This document shows, piece by piece, positions 40,643-52,203 of a stretch of DNA of 64,000 bases (position 1 is its first letter; each line of letters begins with the position of its first letter). Where the stretch lies: the NCBI RefSeq assembly GCF_001552075.1, contig NZ_BCQM01000007.1, positions 62,001 through 126,000 of the forward strand. Reading direction: 5' to 3'. Under the pieces are notes generated by a model. That model did not search any database and was not told the origin of the DNA. It saw only the letters and a list, made by a program, of their open reading frames with translations. This stretch comes from Arthrobacter luteolus NBRC 107841. Lineage in GTDB: Bacteria > Actinomycetota > Actinomycetes > Actinomycetales > Micrococcaceae. The position numbers were made by a program, and so were the translations under genes.

Positions 40643-43291
40643 TTGAACCGGGTTTTCCGGTTCCAGCGGTACTCAGTCGTAGAAACCGGAAGAGCGATCG
40701 CCAACCAGCCATACCCTGCACCCGTATCCGGGCCGGCGGGGCCGGGACCGGATGCCGCGGCCCGCCCACGGCTCCTTCGCCGGCTGGATGAGGCGGCTGC
40801 GTCGCCGTTGACCATTGTCCGCGGACCCGCGGGCACCGGAAAAACCAAACTGCTGGCCGGCTACGCCGCCACACACCCCGAAGCGGCTTCGTGGGTTTCC
40901 CTCTCCCGGGTTTCCGCCCCGGGGCAGAATCCCGTCCACACGGAAATGGGACTCGTCTGCGCGCTGCTGACCGCGCTTTCCAGCGGTGCCTCGGCCGTCC
41001 AGGCGGCCGGCTGCCAGCAGGCCGCCTCGGCCTTCGCCTCGGGCGAGTCCCTTGCCAGTTCGCTGTCCCTGGTCCCCGGCCCGGGGACCGGGCTCCTGCT
41101 GTTCCTCGACGATCTGCATGTGGTGACCGATGAGCGGGCCCAGGATGCCCTGCTCGAGCTGCTTCGCTTCTTTCCACTGCTGCGGATCATCGCGTCAACC
41201 CGGAGCCTGACCCGGTTTGAGCGGCAGCGGGGAACCATCAACCTGGACATCGCGGTGATCGGCCCGGAGGAACTCTCCCTGACGCAGGAGGAGTGTGCCG
41301 CCGCGCTTTCCGGAACTCCCCTGTCGGCGGACGCCTCGGCCGTCTGGGAACTGACCGGCGGATCGCCGCTCTGGGTGCGGCTGCTGGTCATCAAGGCAGG
41401 CGGCGCGCCACCCTCCCGGAGTACGCTCAGGAGCGTTGCAGCGGCTGCCTCCGCTGACATTCTCCGGTTGTCCTCGCCCCCCGAAGTTTCGGCGGAGACC
41501 CGGTCCTTCCTGCTCGCCACGAGCGTGCCGGAGTCGCTGCCCGCTGAGCTGGCGCAGATCCTCCATCCGGGGCCGGAGACCGAGGAGCTGCACCGCCGGG
41601 CGGAGATGGCCGGCCTGCTCAGCCGTACCCCCGACGGCGGCGGCGAATATGTGCCGCTGGTGCGGGACGCCCTGGCCAAAGCCCTCGAAAAACAGGACCC
41701 TGCACGGCAGCGGACGCTCGAACGGACCGCGGCGGAGTTCTTCCTGGCGCAGGATCAGCCGCTCGATGCGCTGCGCCACGCAATCGGTGCTGATGACCTG
41801 GCACTGGTCACTGAGGTGCTGCGGCGCCACGCCATCCTTCTCTTCACGCACCACAGCACGGCTACCCGCCAGGAGCTGGAACGGATTTCGCTGTTCCGTC
41901 TTTCCCGGCAGCCAGCACCGGCACTGGCCTTGGCCGTGCTTTACAGTTCGTCTGCGTTCCGCCGTTTCAAGGGCCTGGAACTCAGTGCCTTGGCAGCGGC
42001 AGCGGGACGGACCCTGTTTCGCTCCATGCCACCCGCGGAAAAGCTGCTGCTGACATTCGTTGAGGTGATAGCGCTGCGTCTCAGCGGCCAGGTGGAGACA
42101 GCAGCGGCCCGTGCCAGGCAGGGGCTGCGGAGCTATGCTGAAATGCCGCTCCTGGAACGTGAGCGGATCGGTTCGCTCGAATCCGCCCTGGTATCGCATC
42201 TTGGAATAACCCTCTGGCGGGCAGGCCACCATGCCGAAGCAGTAGAGTCCTTCCGCCAGGCAGCCACCGTGGCCGCTGCCTTGGGCCAGCCCGACTTCGA
42301 AGGTTATTACCACAGCCTCTCGGCCTGCATGCTGGTGCGGGAGGGCGACATCACCGGCGCTGTCCGGTTCCTGGAGCTGAGCCGGGCGCTGGGCTGGTGC
42401 AGCGAGCCGGTGCACAGCTACGCGGAAACACCCCTGCGGCTGGCCGAAGTCATGGTGGCGCTCGAAAGCCTGGACCCCGCTGCCGCGCGGGCACCGCTGG
42501 GGAACATTCTCGCTGACGCAGATACAAGCGAGTTGTGGCCGCAGATCCGCTGCTGCGAGGCCCTGGTGGATCTGGCGGATGGGCGCCCTGCCGAGGCTCT
42601 CAGCCGGCTCCAGGGCCTGCTCACCCGCCTGCAGCATCTGCCGCCCATCGGCCGGGCGGAGCGGCTGATGCTGGACACGGTGCAGGCGCACCTGCTGATC
42701 GCCGTCGGCAGTCCGGGCCAAGCTGTTGGACTGGTGAACCGGATGCACAAGGGCGGTGACAGTGCCGCGCTGCTTTTTGCCCACATCCAGCTGGCCAGCG
42801 GCCTGCCGCACAAGACCCTGGCAGCGCTGGCTCCGCTGGGCCTCGGCGATACGCCCCGAGGTCAGGCGGAGATCGCCGCTCTGGCAGCCGCTGCCTATAC
42901 CCTGGCCGATCAGCCGTCCAGTTCCCGGCTGGTGCTGGTCCGGCTGGCGGGACTGCACTCGGACTACGGCCTGACCCTGGCCACCGGCCTGCTCCCCATT
43001 CCGGACCTCAAACGGGTCCGTTCTGCTGCCATGGACGCCGGGCTGGAGCTGGGTGTGCCGGGAGGGTTTGCAGGCGTTGTGGAGGCCAGCCCGGCGCCGC
43101 TGGCCCTCACCTCACGGGAGCAGGCCATTCTCGAGGCCCTCGCCCTCACGGGTTCGATCTCGGAAATCGCGGCACTGAACTTCGTTTCCACCAACACGGT
43201 GAAATCACAGCTGCGAAGCCTCTACCGCAAGCTGGACGTCTCCCGGCGGGAGGAGGCCCTGGCGGAGGCTGTCCGCCAAGGCCTGCTCTAG
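40643..43291 (+). CDS. Large ATP-binding LuxR-type (LAL/MalT-like) regulator
   Basis: This ~882-residue protein has an N-terminal STAND-like ATPase (Walker A RGPAGTGKTKLL at about 59-70; Walker B LLLFLDDLHVV), a helical-repeat middle (about 330-780) and a C-terminal LuxR helix-turn-helix (LTSREQAILEALALTGSISE, then FVSTNTVKSQLRSLYRKLDV). The architecture is that of MalT: an inducer-driven activator. The only upstream start in frame is TTG at 40643, which lacks a ribosome site, so the N-terminus is uncertain. Targets and inducer are unknown; the next gene on the other strand is a surface protein. Confidence 0.9.
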   Translation: MNRVFRFQRYSVVETGRAIANQPYPAPVSGPAGPGPDAAARPRLLRRLDEAAASPLTIVRGPAGTGKTKLLAGYAATHPEAASWVSLSRVSAPGQNPVHTEMGLVCALLTALSSGASAVQAAGCQQAASAFASGESLASSLSLVPGPGTGLLLFLDDLHVVTDERAQDALLELLRFFPLLRIIASTRSLTRFERQRGTINLDIAVIGPEELSLTQEECAAALSGTPLSADASAVWELTGGSPLWVRLLVIKAGGAPPSRSTLRSVAAAASADILRLSSPPEVSAETRSFLLATSVPESLPAELAQILHPGPETEELHRRAEMAGLLSRTPDGGGEYVPLVRDALAKALEKQDPARQRTLERTAAEFFLAQDQPLDALRHAIGADDLALVTEVLRRHAILLFTHHSTATRQELERISLFRLSRQPAPALALAVLYSSSAFRRFKGLELSALAAAAGRTLFRSMPPAEKLLLTFVEVIALRLSGQVETAAARARQGLRSYAEMPLLERERIGSLESALVSHLGITLWRAGHHAEAVESFRQAATVAAALGQPDFEGYYHSLSACMLVREGDITGAVRFLELSRALGWCSEPVHSYAETPLRLAEVMVALESLDPAAARAPLGNILADADTSELWPQIRCCEALVDLADGRPAEALSRLQGLLTRLQHLPPIGRAERLMLDTVQAHLLIAVGSPGQAVGLVNRMHKGGDSAALLFAHIQLASGLPHKTLAALAPLGLGDTPRGQAEIAALAAAAYTLADQPSSSRLVLVRLAGLHSDYGLTLATGLLPIPDLKRVRSAAMDAGLELGVPGGFAGVVEASPAPLALTSREQAILEALALTGSISEIAALNFVSTNTVKSQLRSLYRKLDVSRREEALAEAVRQGLL

Positions 43292-43312
43292 TCCTTCAGC
43301 AGCGTCTCCGCG

Positions 43313-45223
43313 CTATCCGCCGATGCGCCGGCGGTAGACCAAATAGCCTGCCCCCGTCAGCACCAGCAGGCCGGCTGCTGCGGCCAGGACCGCGGGGACA
43401 GGACTCCCGGCGCCCGGCTCATCTGCCGCCGGGCCGCGGGCACCCTGAGCAACCGCAGCCGGTGCAGCGGGAACAGTCCCTGCCGGGGCCGGCTTAGCCA
43501 CAGCGGATGCCGCGGCAGCCGGTGCGGGCGTTGATGTGGACTGCGCGGGTGTCAGCACCTGAGTGGGCACTGTCAGAGGTGCCGCCGGCGCCGCAGGTGC
43601 GGGCAGCTGTGGCACCGCCGGTGCAGGAAGCGCCGGAGCAGACGACGGCGCCGGTTTGGGATCCCGCGTCGGTTCAGGTTTCGAGTCCGACGTCGGTGAA
43701 GGGTCCGGCGTCGGTTCCGGCGTCGGTGTCGGTGTCGCCGTTGGTGTCGGATCAGGCGTCGGTGCCGGCGTCGGTGTCGGATCAGGCGTCGGTGCCGGCG
43801 TCGGTGTCGGATCAGGCGTCGGTGCCGGCGTCGGTGTCGGATCAGGCGTCGGTGCCGGCGTCGGTTTCGGTGTCGCCGTTGGTGTCGGTTCCGGCGTCGG
43901 TGTAGGCGCCGGTTTCGGAAGAACCTGCACCGGAGCTGAGATCCCCGTGCCCGTGACAAGTTCGGCGCCGGCGAAACCAGTGGCAGTTGTTTGGCTGCTG
44001 ATCATGCCGCCCTTGCCGGCGTCAGCTTCCCGGGCCGTGTAACCGGCGGAAATGGTTGCGCTTTCGCCCGGTCCAAGGTCCGGGAGGGGGATCGGGGTGC
44101 TGCCGTACCCGTCGAGCTGCAGGGCGTCCCCGGAAGCGTTGACGAAGCCGGCTTCAGTCAGATTCACTCCCCTTAGGCCTAAGGTTCCGGTGTTGGTCAC
44201 GGTGTAGGTGAACATCGCGGTTTCCCCGGGCATAATCCGCGCCCGGTCTGCTGCTTTGGCTACCGTAATCTCCGGGGCATCAACGTAGGAAAAACTAGTA
44301 ATGGTGAATCCGCTGGACCGTGAGTACACGGTGGATGCCAGCACGCTGCGGATCAGGTTTCCTGACGCATCGCGCGAAGGGAAACCCGCGACGGCACTGA
44401 ACTCGACCACGGCCGTCTCACCCACGTTGAGGGCCCCGCTCCATTTCCACCCGCCGGCCGCAGGCAAGAGGCTCCCGCCGCCCTGGATAATGACCGGTTC
44501 CCCACTGATCGCTGCGCCGGGAGCCAGTCCGCTGGTGATGCCTTCGAACGAGGCTGGATGGCCGTTCCCAAACGCAGAATCACCTATGTTCTGCAAGCTG
44601 ACCCGGTACCGCAGCACATCGCCGGGACGGACCGATCCAACGGCAACCGGGTCCATCGTCGCACCCTGGTACACCCCTTGGTCGAGGCGGGCGGCCAAGC
44701 TGGCCAGTGGAGTCGTGGTGGATGTGGACACCCAAGCGGCTCCCGATGAATGGTTCGCGGTGGCTGTCATGTCCGCATGGAGCGTGGCTCCCGCCGGGTA
44801 TCCTGCCTGGACCTCGAAGCGAAGGGACACCGTCACTGAAGCTCCGGGGTCCAGCATCCCCGCCCAATGCACGTGACTGGTGTCGAGTTGGTACAGGTTT
44901 CCCTGAACAGGTTCGGCGAAGGAGAACCGGGCGTTCGTCCAGAAGATATTCGCATACGCCTGGAACCGCTCGGCGCTGGTGTTCGTCACAGTGAACCTGC
45001 TGACAACGAAATCACCTGCAATGACCGGAGCCGTGGACTCACTGACCGCCGTCACGCTAAGGGCGGCGGTGTTGGCCGGGGCAACCGCGGTGTTCGGGAG
45101 CTGGGCACTGACCGCGGCCAAGGGCCTGCCGATTCCGGCTGCATACGCCGTTGTTCCAGCCGAACCTGCCAGCACCAGCGCCGCTGCGGCGACCGCCACC
45201 AGCCGTTTCCCAATTCCCAGCAA
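43313..45223 (-). CDS. Cell-surface protein with DUF11-like domains, Pro/Thr stalk and C-terminal TM
   Basis: This 636-residue exported protein has a signal peptide ending near AYAAG, two or three beta-sandwich domains (about 45-420) including the DUF11-type stretch [17 protein letters not shown], and a stalk of [10 protein letters not shown] repeats (about 430-550). An Ala/Pro linker and a terminal membrane segment followed by YRRRIGG end the protein. There is no LPXTG sortase motif, so it is probably held by the terminal TM alone. The start is TTG at 45221-45223 with GGGGGA seven bases upstream. It is divergent from the two-component system over 256 bases. Adhesion or an envelope-structure role is plausible but not shown. 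Confidence 0.85.
   Translation of the reverse strand: MLGIGKRLVAVAAAALVLAGSAGTTAYAAGIGRPLAAVSAQLPNTAVAPANTAALSVTAVSESTAPVIAGDFVVSRFTVTNTSAERFQAYANIFWTNARFSFAEPVQGNLYQLDTSHVHWAGMLDPGASVTVSLRFEVQAGYPAGATLHADMTATANHSSGAAWVSTSTTTPLASLAARLDQGVYQGATMDPVAVGSVRPGDVLRYRVSLQNIGDSAFGNGHPASFEGITSGLAPGAAISGEPVIIQGGGSLLPAAGGWKWSGALNVGETAVVEFSAVAGFPSRDASGNLIRSVLASTVYSRSSGFTITSFSYVDAPEITVAKAADRARIMPGETAMFTYTVTNTGTLGLRGVNLTEAGFVNASGDALQLDGYGSTPIPLPDLGPGESATISAGYTAREADAGKGGMISSQTTATGFAGAELVTGTGISAPVQVLPKPAPTPTPEPTPTATPKPTPAPTPDPTPTPAPTPDPTPTPAPTPDPTPTPAPTPDPTPTATPTPTPEPTPDPSPTSDSKPEPTRDPKPAPSSAPALPAPAVPQLPAPAAPAAPLTVPTQVLTPAQSTSTPAPAAAASAVAKPAPAGTVPAAPAAVAQGARGPAADEPGAGSPVPAVLAAAAGLLVLTGAGYLVYRRRIGG
43741..43860. 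repeat. Four tandem 30-bp repeats in the surface-protein stalk
   Basis: Four consecutive copies of a 30-base unit (43741-43770, 43771-43800, 43801-43830, 43831-43860) are identical except for one base near the start of the first. On the coding strand each encodes ten residues of the [10 protein letters not shown] type. Degenerate copies continue on both sides (about 43680-43915). This near-identity points to recent expansion. Confidence 0.95.
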
Positions 45224-45379
45224 CTTTCCGTCCCCCAGTGATCATCGGCAGGACGGCCCCGCGGCCGCCACTGAACTGCTGCCGATGGAACTGGAGACCG
45301 GCAATACGCCGAGTTCCGGGGTGTCCTACCCTCTGATGCTTCCAATCCGGGGCATCGGGAGAAGACCGTTTGACTGGAT

Positions 45380-45399
45380 TTCACCCCGTGCTTCACCCC
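45380..45399. promoter_or_regulatory. Direct repeats upstream of the two-component operon
   Basis: TTCACCCC occurs at 45380-45387 and again at 45392-45399, one helical turn (12 bp) apart. OmpR/PhoP-type regulators bind such spaced direct repeats. The site lies between the divergent surface-protein and response-regulator genes. The rest of the 256-base region shows no gene. The role is inference. Confidence 0.45.
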
Positions 45400-45479
45400 A
45401 CAGGGTCATATTGGATGTTTCCAGCTGGCTTAAGGCCGGTCTACAGACAACGTCCAGCTAAATGTAAGAAACTAGGCGG

Positions 45480-46193
<714 letters not shown>

Positions 46194-46197
46194 AACG

Positions 46198-47811
46198 TTG
46201 ACCCGGCGCTGGAAATCGGCCTCCCTGCGATCACAGCTGGTGGCCATCATGGCCGTGCTGATGGTCGTAACGGTGACTATCACCGGCCTGGCCACCATCT
46301 ACGTGCTGCGGCAGATCCTCGTCACCCGCCTGGACGCCGACATCCAGGACAACGCCACCGCGATCTCCCGCTACCTCATTTCCGGCGGTCCCGCCGCTGA
46401 CACCTCGCTCTTCCGTTTCTACGGCCTCTACCTCAACGAGGACGGCGAGCACGGCCCGGAGACCCACTCCGAGGACAACTTCGACACCCCTATGCTCGGC
46501 ACCATCGATTCGGGAACCGTTGACGAGATCAACGGCCGCGGCTTCGACGTGCCGGGCACCGCCCCGGGCAGCAAAGGCTGGCGGGTACAGGTCTTCCACA
46601 TTGCCAATTTCCCGGGCTCGGTGGCCGTTGCCGTCCCGCTGGACTCGGTGGCCGAGACAGTGGACGAAGCAGCCTCGCTGGTCTTCTCCGTTGGGCTCCT
46701 TGGCACTCTTGGCGCCACCGGCATTGCCTATTGGGCTGTCACCCGCCAGTTCCGCCCCCTCAGCCAGGTGGAGAAAACAGCTGCAGCCATCGCTGCCGGA
46801 GACCTGTCCCGGCGCGTGGAGGTAGGCAACCCCGCCACTGAGATCGGCCGGCTCTCACGTTCCCTGAACGCCATGCTGGCGCACATCGAAACCGCCTTCG
46901 CCGCCCGGACCCAGTCCGAACAGAAGATGCGCCGCTTCGTCCAGGACGCATCCCATGAACTCCGCACCCCCCTCGTCACCATCCGCGGTTTCTCCGAGCT
47001 CTACCGGCATGGGGCGCTGCAGAAACCCGAGGATGTGGAGGCGGCAATGGGCCGGATCGAGAGCGAGGCGAAGCGGATGGGCCAGCTCGTCGAGGACCTC
47101 CTGACGCTGGCCCGGGTCGATGAACAGCGTCCGCTGGAATACCGCCCCGTGGACCTCATGATCCTGGGCAATGACGCCGCTCTCGATGCCAGGGCCAGTG
47201 CGCCGGACCGGGAGATCAAGGTTATCGGGCTGGGTGGCAGCTCTCCGCGAAGCGCACCCACCATGGGCGATGAAGCCCGGCTGCGGCAGGTTGTGGCCAA
47301 TCTGATGACCAATGCCCTGCGCTACACGCCGGCCGGCTCACCCATCGAAGTGGCCGTCGGCGTCGCGCCGGTGATCCATGACCGCATGGACGCCGTGCTG
47401 GAAGTCCGCGACCACGGTCCGGGTATTTCCGACGAAGACGCCGCGAGGGTTTTCGAGCGTTTCTACCGGGCCGATTCTTCGCGCTACCGGGAAACGGGCG
47501 GGACCGGACTCGGCCTGGCCATCGTTGCAGCCCTGGTGGCCCAGCACGATGGCACCGTGCGGCTGACGGAGACGGAGGGCGGCGGCGCCACCATGTCCAT
47601 CCGGCTCCCCTACCAGCAGCCGGACAGCATTCCGGACCATGAGGACGACGGCGGCACGGGCGGGACAGCGGCGGACAGCCAGGTGGGCAGCCCGCCCGGC
47701 GCCGGGGAAGAGACCGCGGACCGGAACATCGACGTGCCACGCAGCCCGGAGCCCGGCGCCTCGGCGAACGGGAACCCGGCAGCAGGGGAAGAACCGCCGC
47801 ACCAGCAGTAA
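46198..47811 (+). CDS. Membrane sensor histidine kinase (PhoR-like)
   Basis: This 537-residue kinase has TM1 at about 12-38, an extracytoplasmic sensor domain (about 40-155), TM2 at about 160-180, a HAMP domain, HisKA with ASHELRTPLVTIRGFSELY (His253) and an ATPase domain with NLMTNALRYTP, DHGPGISDED and GTGLGLAIVAAL. The last ~75 residues are Gly/Pro/Glu-rich and disordered. The TTG start at 46198 is four bases after the regulator stop, with GAGAAG as ribosome site. It should phosphorylate the upstream PhoP-like regulator; its signal is unknown. Confidence 0.94.
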   Translation: MTRRWKSASLRSQLVAIMAVLMVVTVTITGLATIYVLRQILVTRLDADIQDNATAISRYLISGGPAADTSLFRFYGLYLNEDGEHGPETHSEDNFDTPMLGTIDSGTVDEINGRGFDVPGTAPGSKGWRVQVFHIANFPGSVAVAVPLDSVAETVDEAASLVFSVGLLGTLGATGIAYWAVTRQFRPLSQVEKTAAAIAAGDLSRRVEVGNPATEIGRLSRSLNAMLAHIETAFAARTQSEQKMRRFVQDASHELRTPLVTIRGFSELYRHGALQKPEDVEAAMGRIESEAKRMGQLVEDLLTLARVDEQRPLEYRPVDLMILGNDAALDARASAPDREIKVIGLGGSSPRSAPTMGDEARLRQVVANLMTNALRYTPAGSPIEVAVGVAPVIHDRMDAVLEVRDHGPGISDEDAARVFERFYRADSSRYRETGGTGLGLAIVAALVAQHDGTVRLTETEGGGATMSIRLPYQQPDSIPDHEDDGGTGGTAADSQVGSPPGAGEETADRNIDVPRSPEPGASANGNPAAGEEPPHQQ

Positions 47812-47975
47812 TCCGTGCCTGGCCGGTGACGTGCACTCCTCCACACCCAGTTCCACAGCTCCCCTGCCGGCGGCTGATCCACAGTCCTGCGCACAGCCTC
47901 CGCGCTGCCGAGCGCCCCCGGCCTAGGATCTGAGCAGGACCGCACCCGGCGGACCAAAAGGACTGGAGGGTTTCC

Positions 47976-48266
47976 ATGGCGGGTTTCTACGTTGACAGTG
48001 ACATCCTGGCGGCCAAGAGTGCTGAGGTACGCGGCACCATCGACCGTTTGCAGGCGGACGTCAACATTATGCAGGCCGGGCTCCAGTCACTGGGTGAATC
48101 CTGGCAGGGGCAGGCATCGGCAAACTTCCAACTGCTGATCAGCGATTGGCGTGCGACCCAGGCAAGGGTGGAGGAGTCCCTGGCCAGCATCAACCAGGCA
48201 CTGGCGTACGCCTCGGCCCAGTACGCGGACACGGAGGCCGCCAACACCGCGCTCTTTATGCGCTGA
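47976..48266 (+). CDS. WXG100 (ESAT-6-like) protein
   Basis: This 96-residue helical hairpin protein carries the WXG turn as SWQGQAS at about residues 43-49 and the flanking amphipathic helices typical of substrates of type VII (ESX/Ess) secretion. GGAGGG lies six bases before the ATG. No second WXG100 gene, EccC ATPase or other secretion gene is in the window, so it is an orphan here and would rely on machinery encoded elsewhere. The 164 bases upstream (47812-47975) hold no gene. Confidence 0.9.
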   Translation: MAGFYVDSDILAAKSAEVRGTIDRLQADVNIMQAGLQSLGESWQGQASANFQLLISDWRATQARVEESLASINQALAYASAQYADTEAANTALFMR

Positions 48267-48310
48267 GCGGCCCAGGACGGCCCGCTCAGGGGCTGTACAG
48301 CGAACATGAA

Positions 48311-48342
48311 AGGGCGCGGCACCCAACGGGGTACCGCGCCCT
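48311..48342. terminator. Bidirectional terminator between the WXG100 gene and groEL
   Basis: AGGGCGCGG (48311-48319) pairs with CCGCGCCCT (48334-48342); inside, ACCC pairs with GGGT around AACG after one mismatch. It lies between the two convergent stops. Confidence 0.85.
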
Positions 48343-48388
48343 CTCAGCGATTGGAACGCTCACCGGCTCTCGCCGGCGGGGGTGGGGA

Positions 48389-50161
<1,773 letters not shown>

Positions 50162-50175
50162 TCAACACCGGCGAC

Positions 50176-50219
50176 TTAGCAGTCAACCCGTAAGAGTGCT
50201 AAGTCAATAATTAGCACTC
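50176..50219 (-). promoter_or_regulatory. CIRCE operator (HrcA site) with an extra half-site
   Basis: On the plus strand TTAGCAGTC (50176-50184), a nine-base spacer and GAGTGCTAA (50194-50202) form the CIRCE inverted repeat with one mismatch from the consensus. A third perfect half-site TTAGCACTC follows at 50211-50219 after eight bases. HrcA represses chaperonin genes through this element and releases it on heat stress. The remaining parts of 50027-50425 are leader and the promoter region of the divergent TM2 gene, without another gene. Confidence 0.93.
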
Positions 50220-50425
50220 CCGCCCTTTGAGTGCAAGCAGTCACGGAGGCTTGTGACCCGGGTTTCAGTGTTAATTCCATCCCGCGGCGAACACGCGCGG
50301 ACATTCTGCCTGACGCCTCACCCGATTGGCCTCCGGGCGGCGTAGATTGGTTCTGCAGCAGCTCCCCGGAGCCTGCCTGCCCGCGCAGGCCGGCAGCTCT
50401 TCCCCGAACCCCGTGAGGACGGATC

Positions 50426-51046
50426 ATGTCCATGAACCAGCCGCCGAATCACCGCCCTTCTGAGGAAGGGGGAGATGGCACCGGCGGATCGCCTGCGCCG
50501 TCCCCGCACGGCGCGAGTGCTGCTCCTCCCCCACCTCCCTACGGCCGTGCACCCGGGGAGTACGGTGCACCGGACCCGCAGCAGGGGCCGCCCGCCGGCT
50601 GGAACCAGCAGGCACAGCCCGGCTACGGCACCCAGGGGCAGTCCGAATACGGCACCCAGGCGCAGTCCGAATACGGCACCCAGGGACATCCGCCGTTCCC
50701 GCAGGCACCCCAGCCGCAGGGCTCCTACCCGCAGGGCTCTTACCCGCAGGGTCAGCCCGGCGGATACTACCAGCAGGCACCGCAAGGACAGTACCCTCCC
50801 GGCTACTACTACGCGGTTGATCCGCCGAAGTCCCGGCTGGCCGCCGGACTGCTGGGGATCTTCCTCGGCGGCTTCGGCGTCCACCGGTTCTATCTCGGGT
50901 ACACCACGATTGGTGTGGTCCAGATCCTGGTGACGGTGTTCACCTGGGGTATCGGCGCAGTGTGGGGTTTCGTGGAGGGCATCATGATCCTGGCAGGGGC
51001 CCAGACGTTCCGCACCGATGCCCGCGGAGTACCGCTGCGCGAATAA
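50426..51046 (+). CDS. TM2-domain membrane protein with Pro/Gln/Tyr-rich N-terminus
   Basis: The first ~130 of 206 residues are low complexity, with short repeats such as SEYGTQ and SYPQG. The C-terminal ~75 residues are a TM2 domain: KSRLAAGLLGIFLGGFGVHRFYLG, a short loop, and GVVQILVTVFTWGIGAVWGFVEGIMIL. The FYLG and W-x-x-x-E/D motifs are diagnostic. Function is unknown. GAGGA lies eight bases before the ATG. Confidence 0.92.
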   Translation: MSMNQPPNHRPSEEGGDGTGGSPAPSPHGASAAPPPPPYGRAPGEYGAPDPQQGPPAGWNQQAQPGYGTQGQSEYGTQAQSEYGTQGHPPFPQAPQPQGSYPQGSYPQGQPGGYYQQAPQGQYPPGYYYAVDPPKSRLAAGLLGIFLGGFGVHRFYLGYTTIGVVQILVTVFTWGIGAVWGFVEGIMILAGAQTFRTDARGVPLRE

Positions 51047-51081
51047 TCGTGCAGCCTCACCCTCCAGGCCAGACAGCAAAA

Positions 51082-51116
51082 CAGCGCCGGCGGCCGATGT
51101 TCGGCTGCCGGCGCTG
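51082..51116. terminator. Bidirectional terminator between the TM2 gene and cspA
   Basis: CAGCGCCGGC (51082-51091) pairs perfectly with GCCGGCGCTG (51107-51116), with an inner GCCGA/TCGGC extension. It lies between the two convergent stops. Confidence 0.88.
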
Positions 51117-51148
51117 CTGTTGAACCGGGCTCTCACCCGGAAATCGAA

Positions 51149-51352
51149 CTACACAGTCCTGACGTCTTCGGCCTGCGGACCCTTCTGTCCCTCGCCGATT
51201 TCAAATTCCACCCGCTGACCCTCTTCCAGCGTCCGGTAACCTGCGGACTGGATCGCTGACCAGTGAACAAAAACGTCGGTCTGGGCCTCGTCAACGGTGA
51301 TGAATCCGTAGCCCTTTTCCCCGTTAAACCATTTGACGATCCCCTGCGCCAT
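51149..51352 (-). CDS. cspA: Cold-shock protein CspA-type
   Basis: This 67-residue single-domain protein has RNP1 KGYGFITV and RNP2 VFVHWSAI and binds single-stranded RNA and DNA as an RNA chaperone. It is the canonical short type, in contrast to the 127-residue protein at 35456. AGAAGC precedes the ATG at 51350-51352. The 200-base gap upstream (51353-51552) probably holds a ~130-base leader; on the minus strand TAAAGT (51468-51473) is a candidate -10, near a palindrome GTGAACTTCAC at 51481-51491. Confidence 0.96.
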   Translation of the reverse strand: MAQGIVKWFNGEKGYGFITVDEAQTDVFVHWSAIQSAGYRTLEEGQRVEFEIGEGQKGPQAEDVRTV

Positions 51353-51552
51353 GCTTCTCTCCCCTTTTTCGGCTCCGTTCCGGCGGCCATTGATCCACCG
51401 GAACAGCCGCCCGATCGAGCCTGGCCGAGGTAGGCCAGGTCTCTGATTCCGGGCGGCTGGCCCTTACTTTAGCCACACGCGTGAACTTCACACATGGGCC
51501 GGGAGGATAGTTATCGAGATTTTACTTATGGGCCGGGCAGCCGCTGTGCGGC

Positions 51553-52170
51553 CTACTGGAAACCTGGGCCCGCCACGACGGTGACGTTGGTGAACTCGGG
51601 AGATTCGCTCAGCGTGGGGATTCCGAGGAGTGCGGACAGTTCCTCCGCGTTGGCCCGCTGCGCTTCGCCGTTGTAGAAGATGATCGAGGTCTGCAGGGGT
51701 GTTCCCGCCCAGTTTCCGACCTGCGCGGTGACCCAGCCGTCGGCACCGATCCGGGCAGAGATGCCGGCTCCCAGACCGGAGATACCGCTGGCGTTGAGGA
51801 CGACCACCGGCTGCGTCCGGTCGGCGGCCAGTTCCGAGGGGGTCGGCGACGGAGTCGCTGACGGGGAGGCGGACGGCGCTGACGAAGACGGGCTGGGAGA
51901 CGGCGAATCGCTGGGGGAACCGGACGGGGATTCGCTCTGCTCTGCGGCGGGTGTGTCGGACGCGGCAGGGGTGGCATTTCCCTCAGCGCCGATCCCCAGC
52001 CGGGGCAGCACGAAGTAGGCAGCCAGTCCGACGAGGAGAGCAAGGACACCAACGGTGATGATCAGTCCGATGCCGCTGGAGCGTGCGGGAATAAGGCGTT
52101 CACGGTGGACACCTTGCCGCGTCGAGGTCTCCGGGACCTTATCGAACTCGTCCCTGGGGTATTGGCTCAT
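51553..52170 (-). CDS. LytR C-terminal-domain membrane protein
   Basis: This 205-residue protein has a cytoplasmic N-terminus (~30 residues), one TM (about 34-55), a Ser/Pro-rich linker (about 75-115) and a C-terminal LytR_C domain (VVVLNASGISGLGAGISARI, then TSIIFYNGEAQRANAEEL). The domain occurs at the end of some LCP wall-polymer ligases and alone on membrane anchors. A role at the cell wall is likely, the exact function unknown. It lies 33 bases after the DUF3263 gene and is probably co-transcribed. Confidence 0.9.
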   Translation of the reverse strand: MSQYPRDEFDKVPETSTRQGVHRERLIPARSSGIGLIITVGVLALLVGLAAYFVLPRLGIGAEGNATPAASDTPAAEQSESPSGSPSDSPSPSPSSSAPSASPSATPSPTPSELAADRTQPVVVLNASGISGLGAGISARIGADGWVTAQVGNWAGTPLQTSIIFYNGEAQRANAEELSALLGIPTLSESPEFTNVTVVAGPGFQ

Positions 52171-52203
52171 GGTTGTGTTGTTGTCCTTGGTCTGTGGCTC
52201 GGC

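Noticed and set aside
41195..42958. Long minus-strand open frame opposite the LuxR-type gene
   Set aside because: It mirrors the real plus-strand coding sequence; its Gln/Arg/Gly-rich composition is typical of antisense frames here.
43741..43860. Possible CRISPR or satellite array
   Set aside because: The 30-bp units are directly adjacent without spacers and encode an in-frame Pro/Thr stalk.
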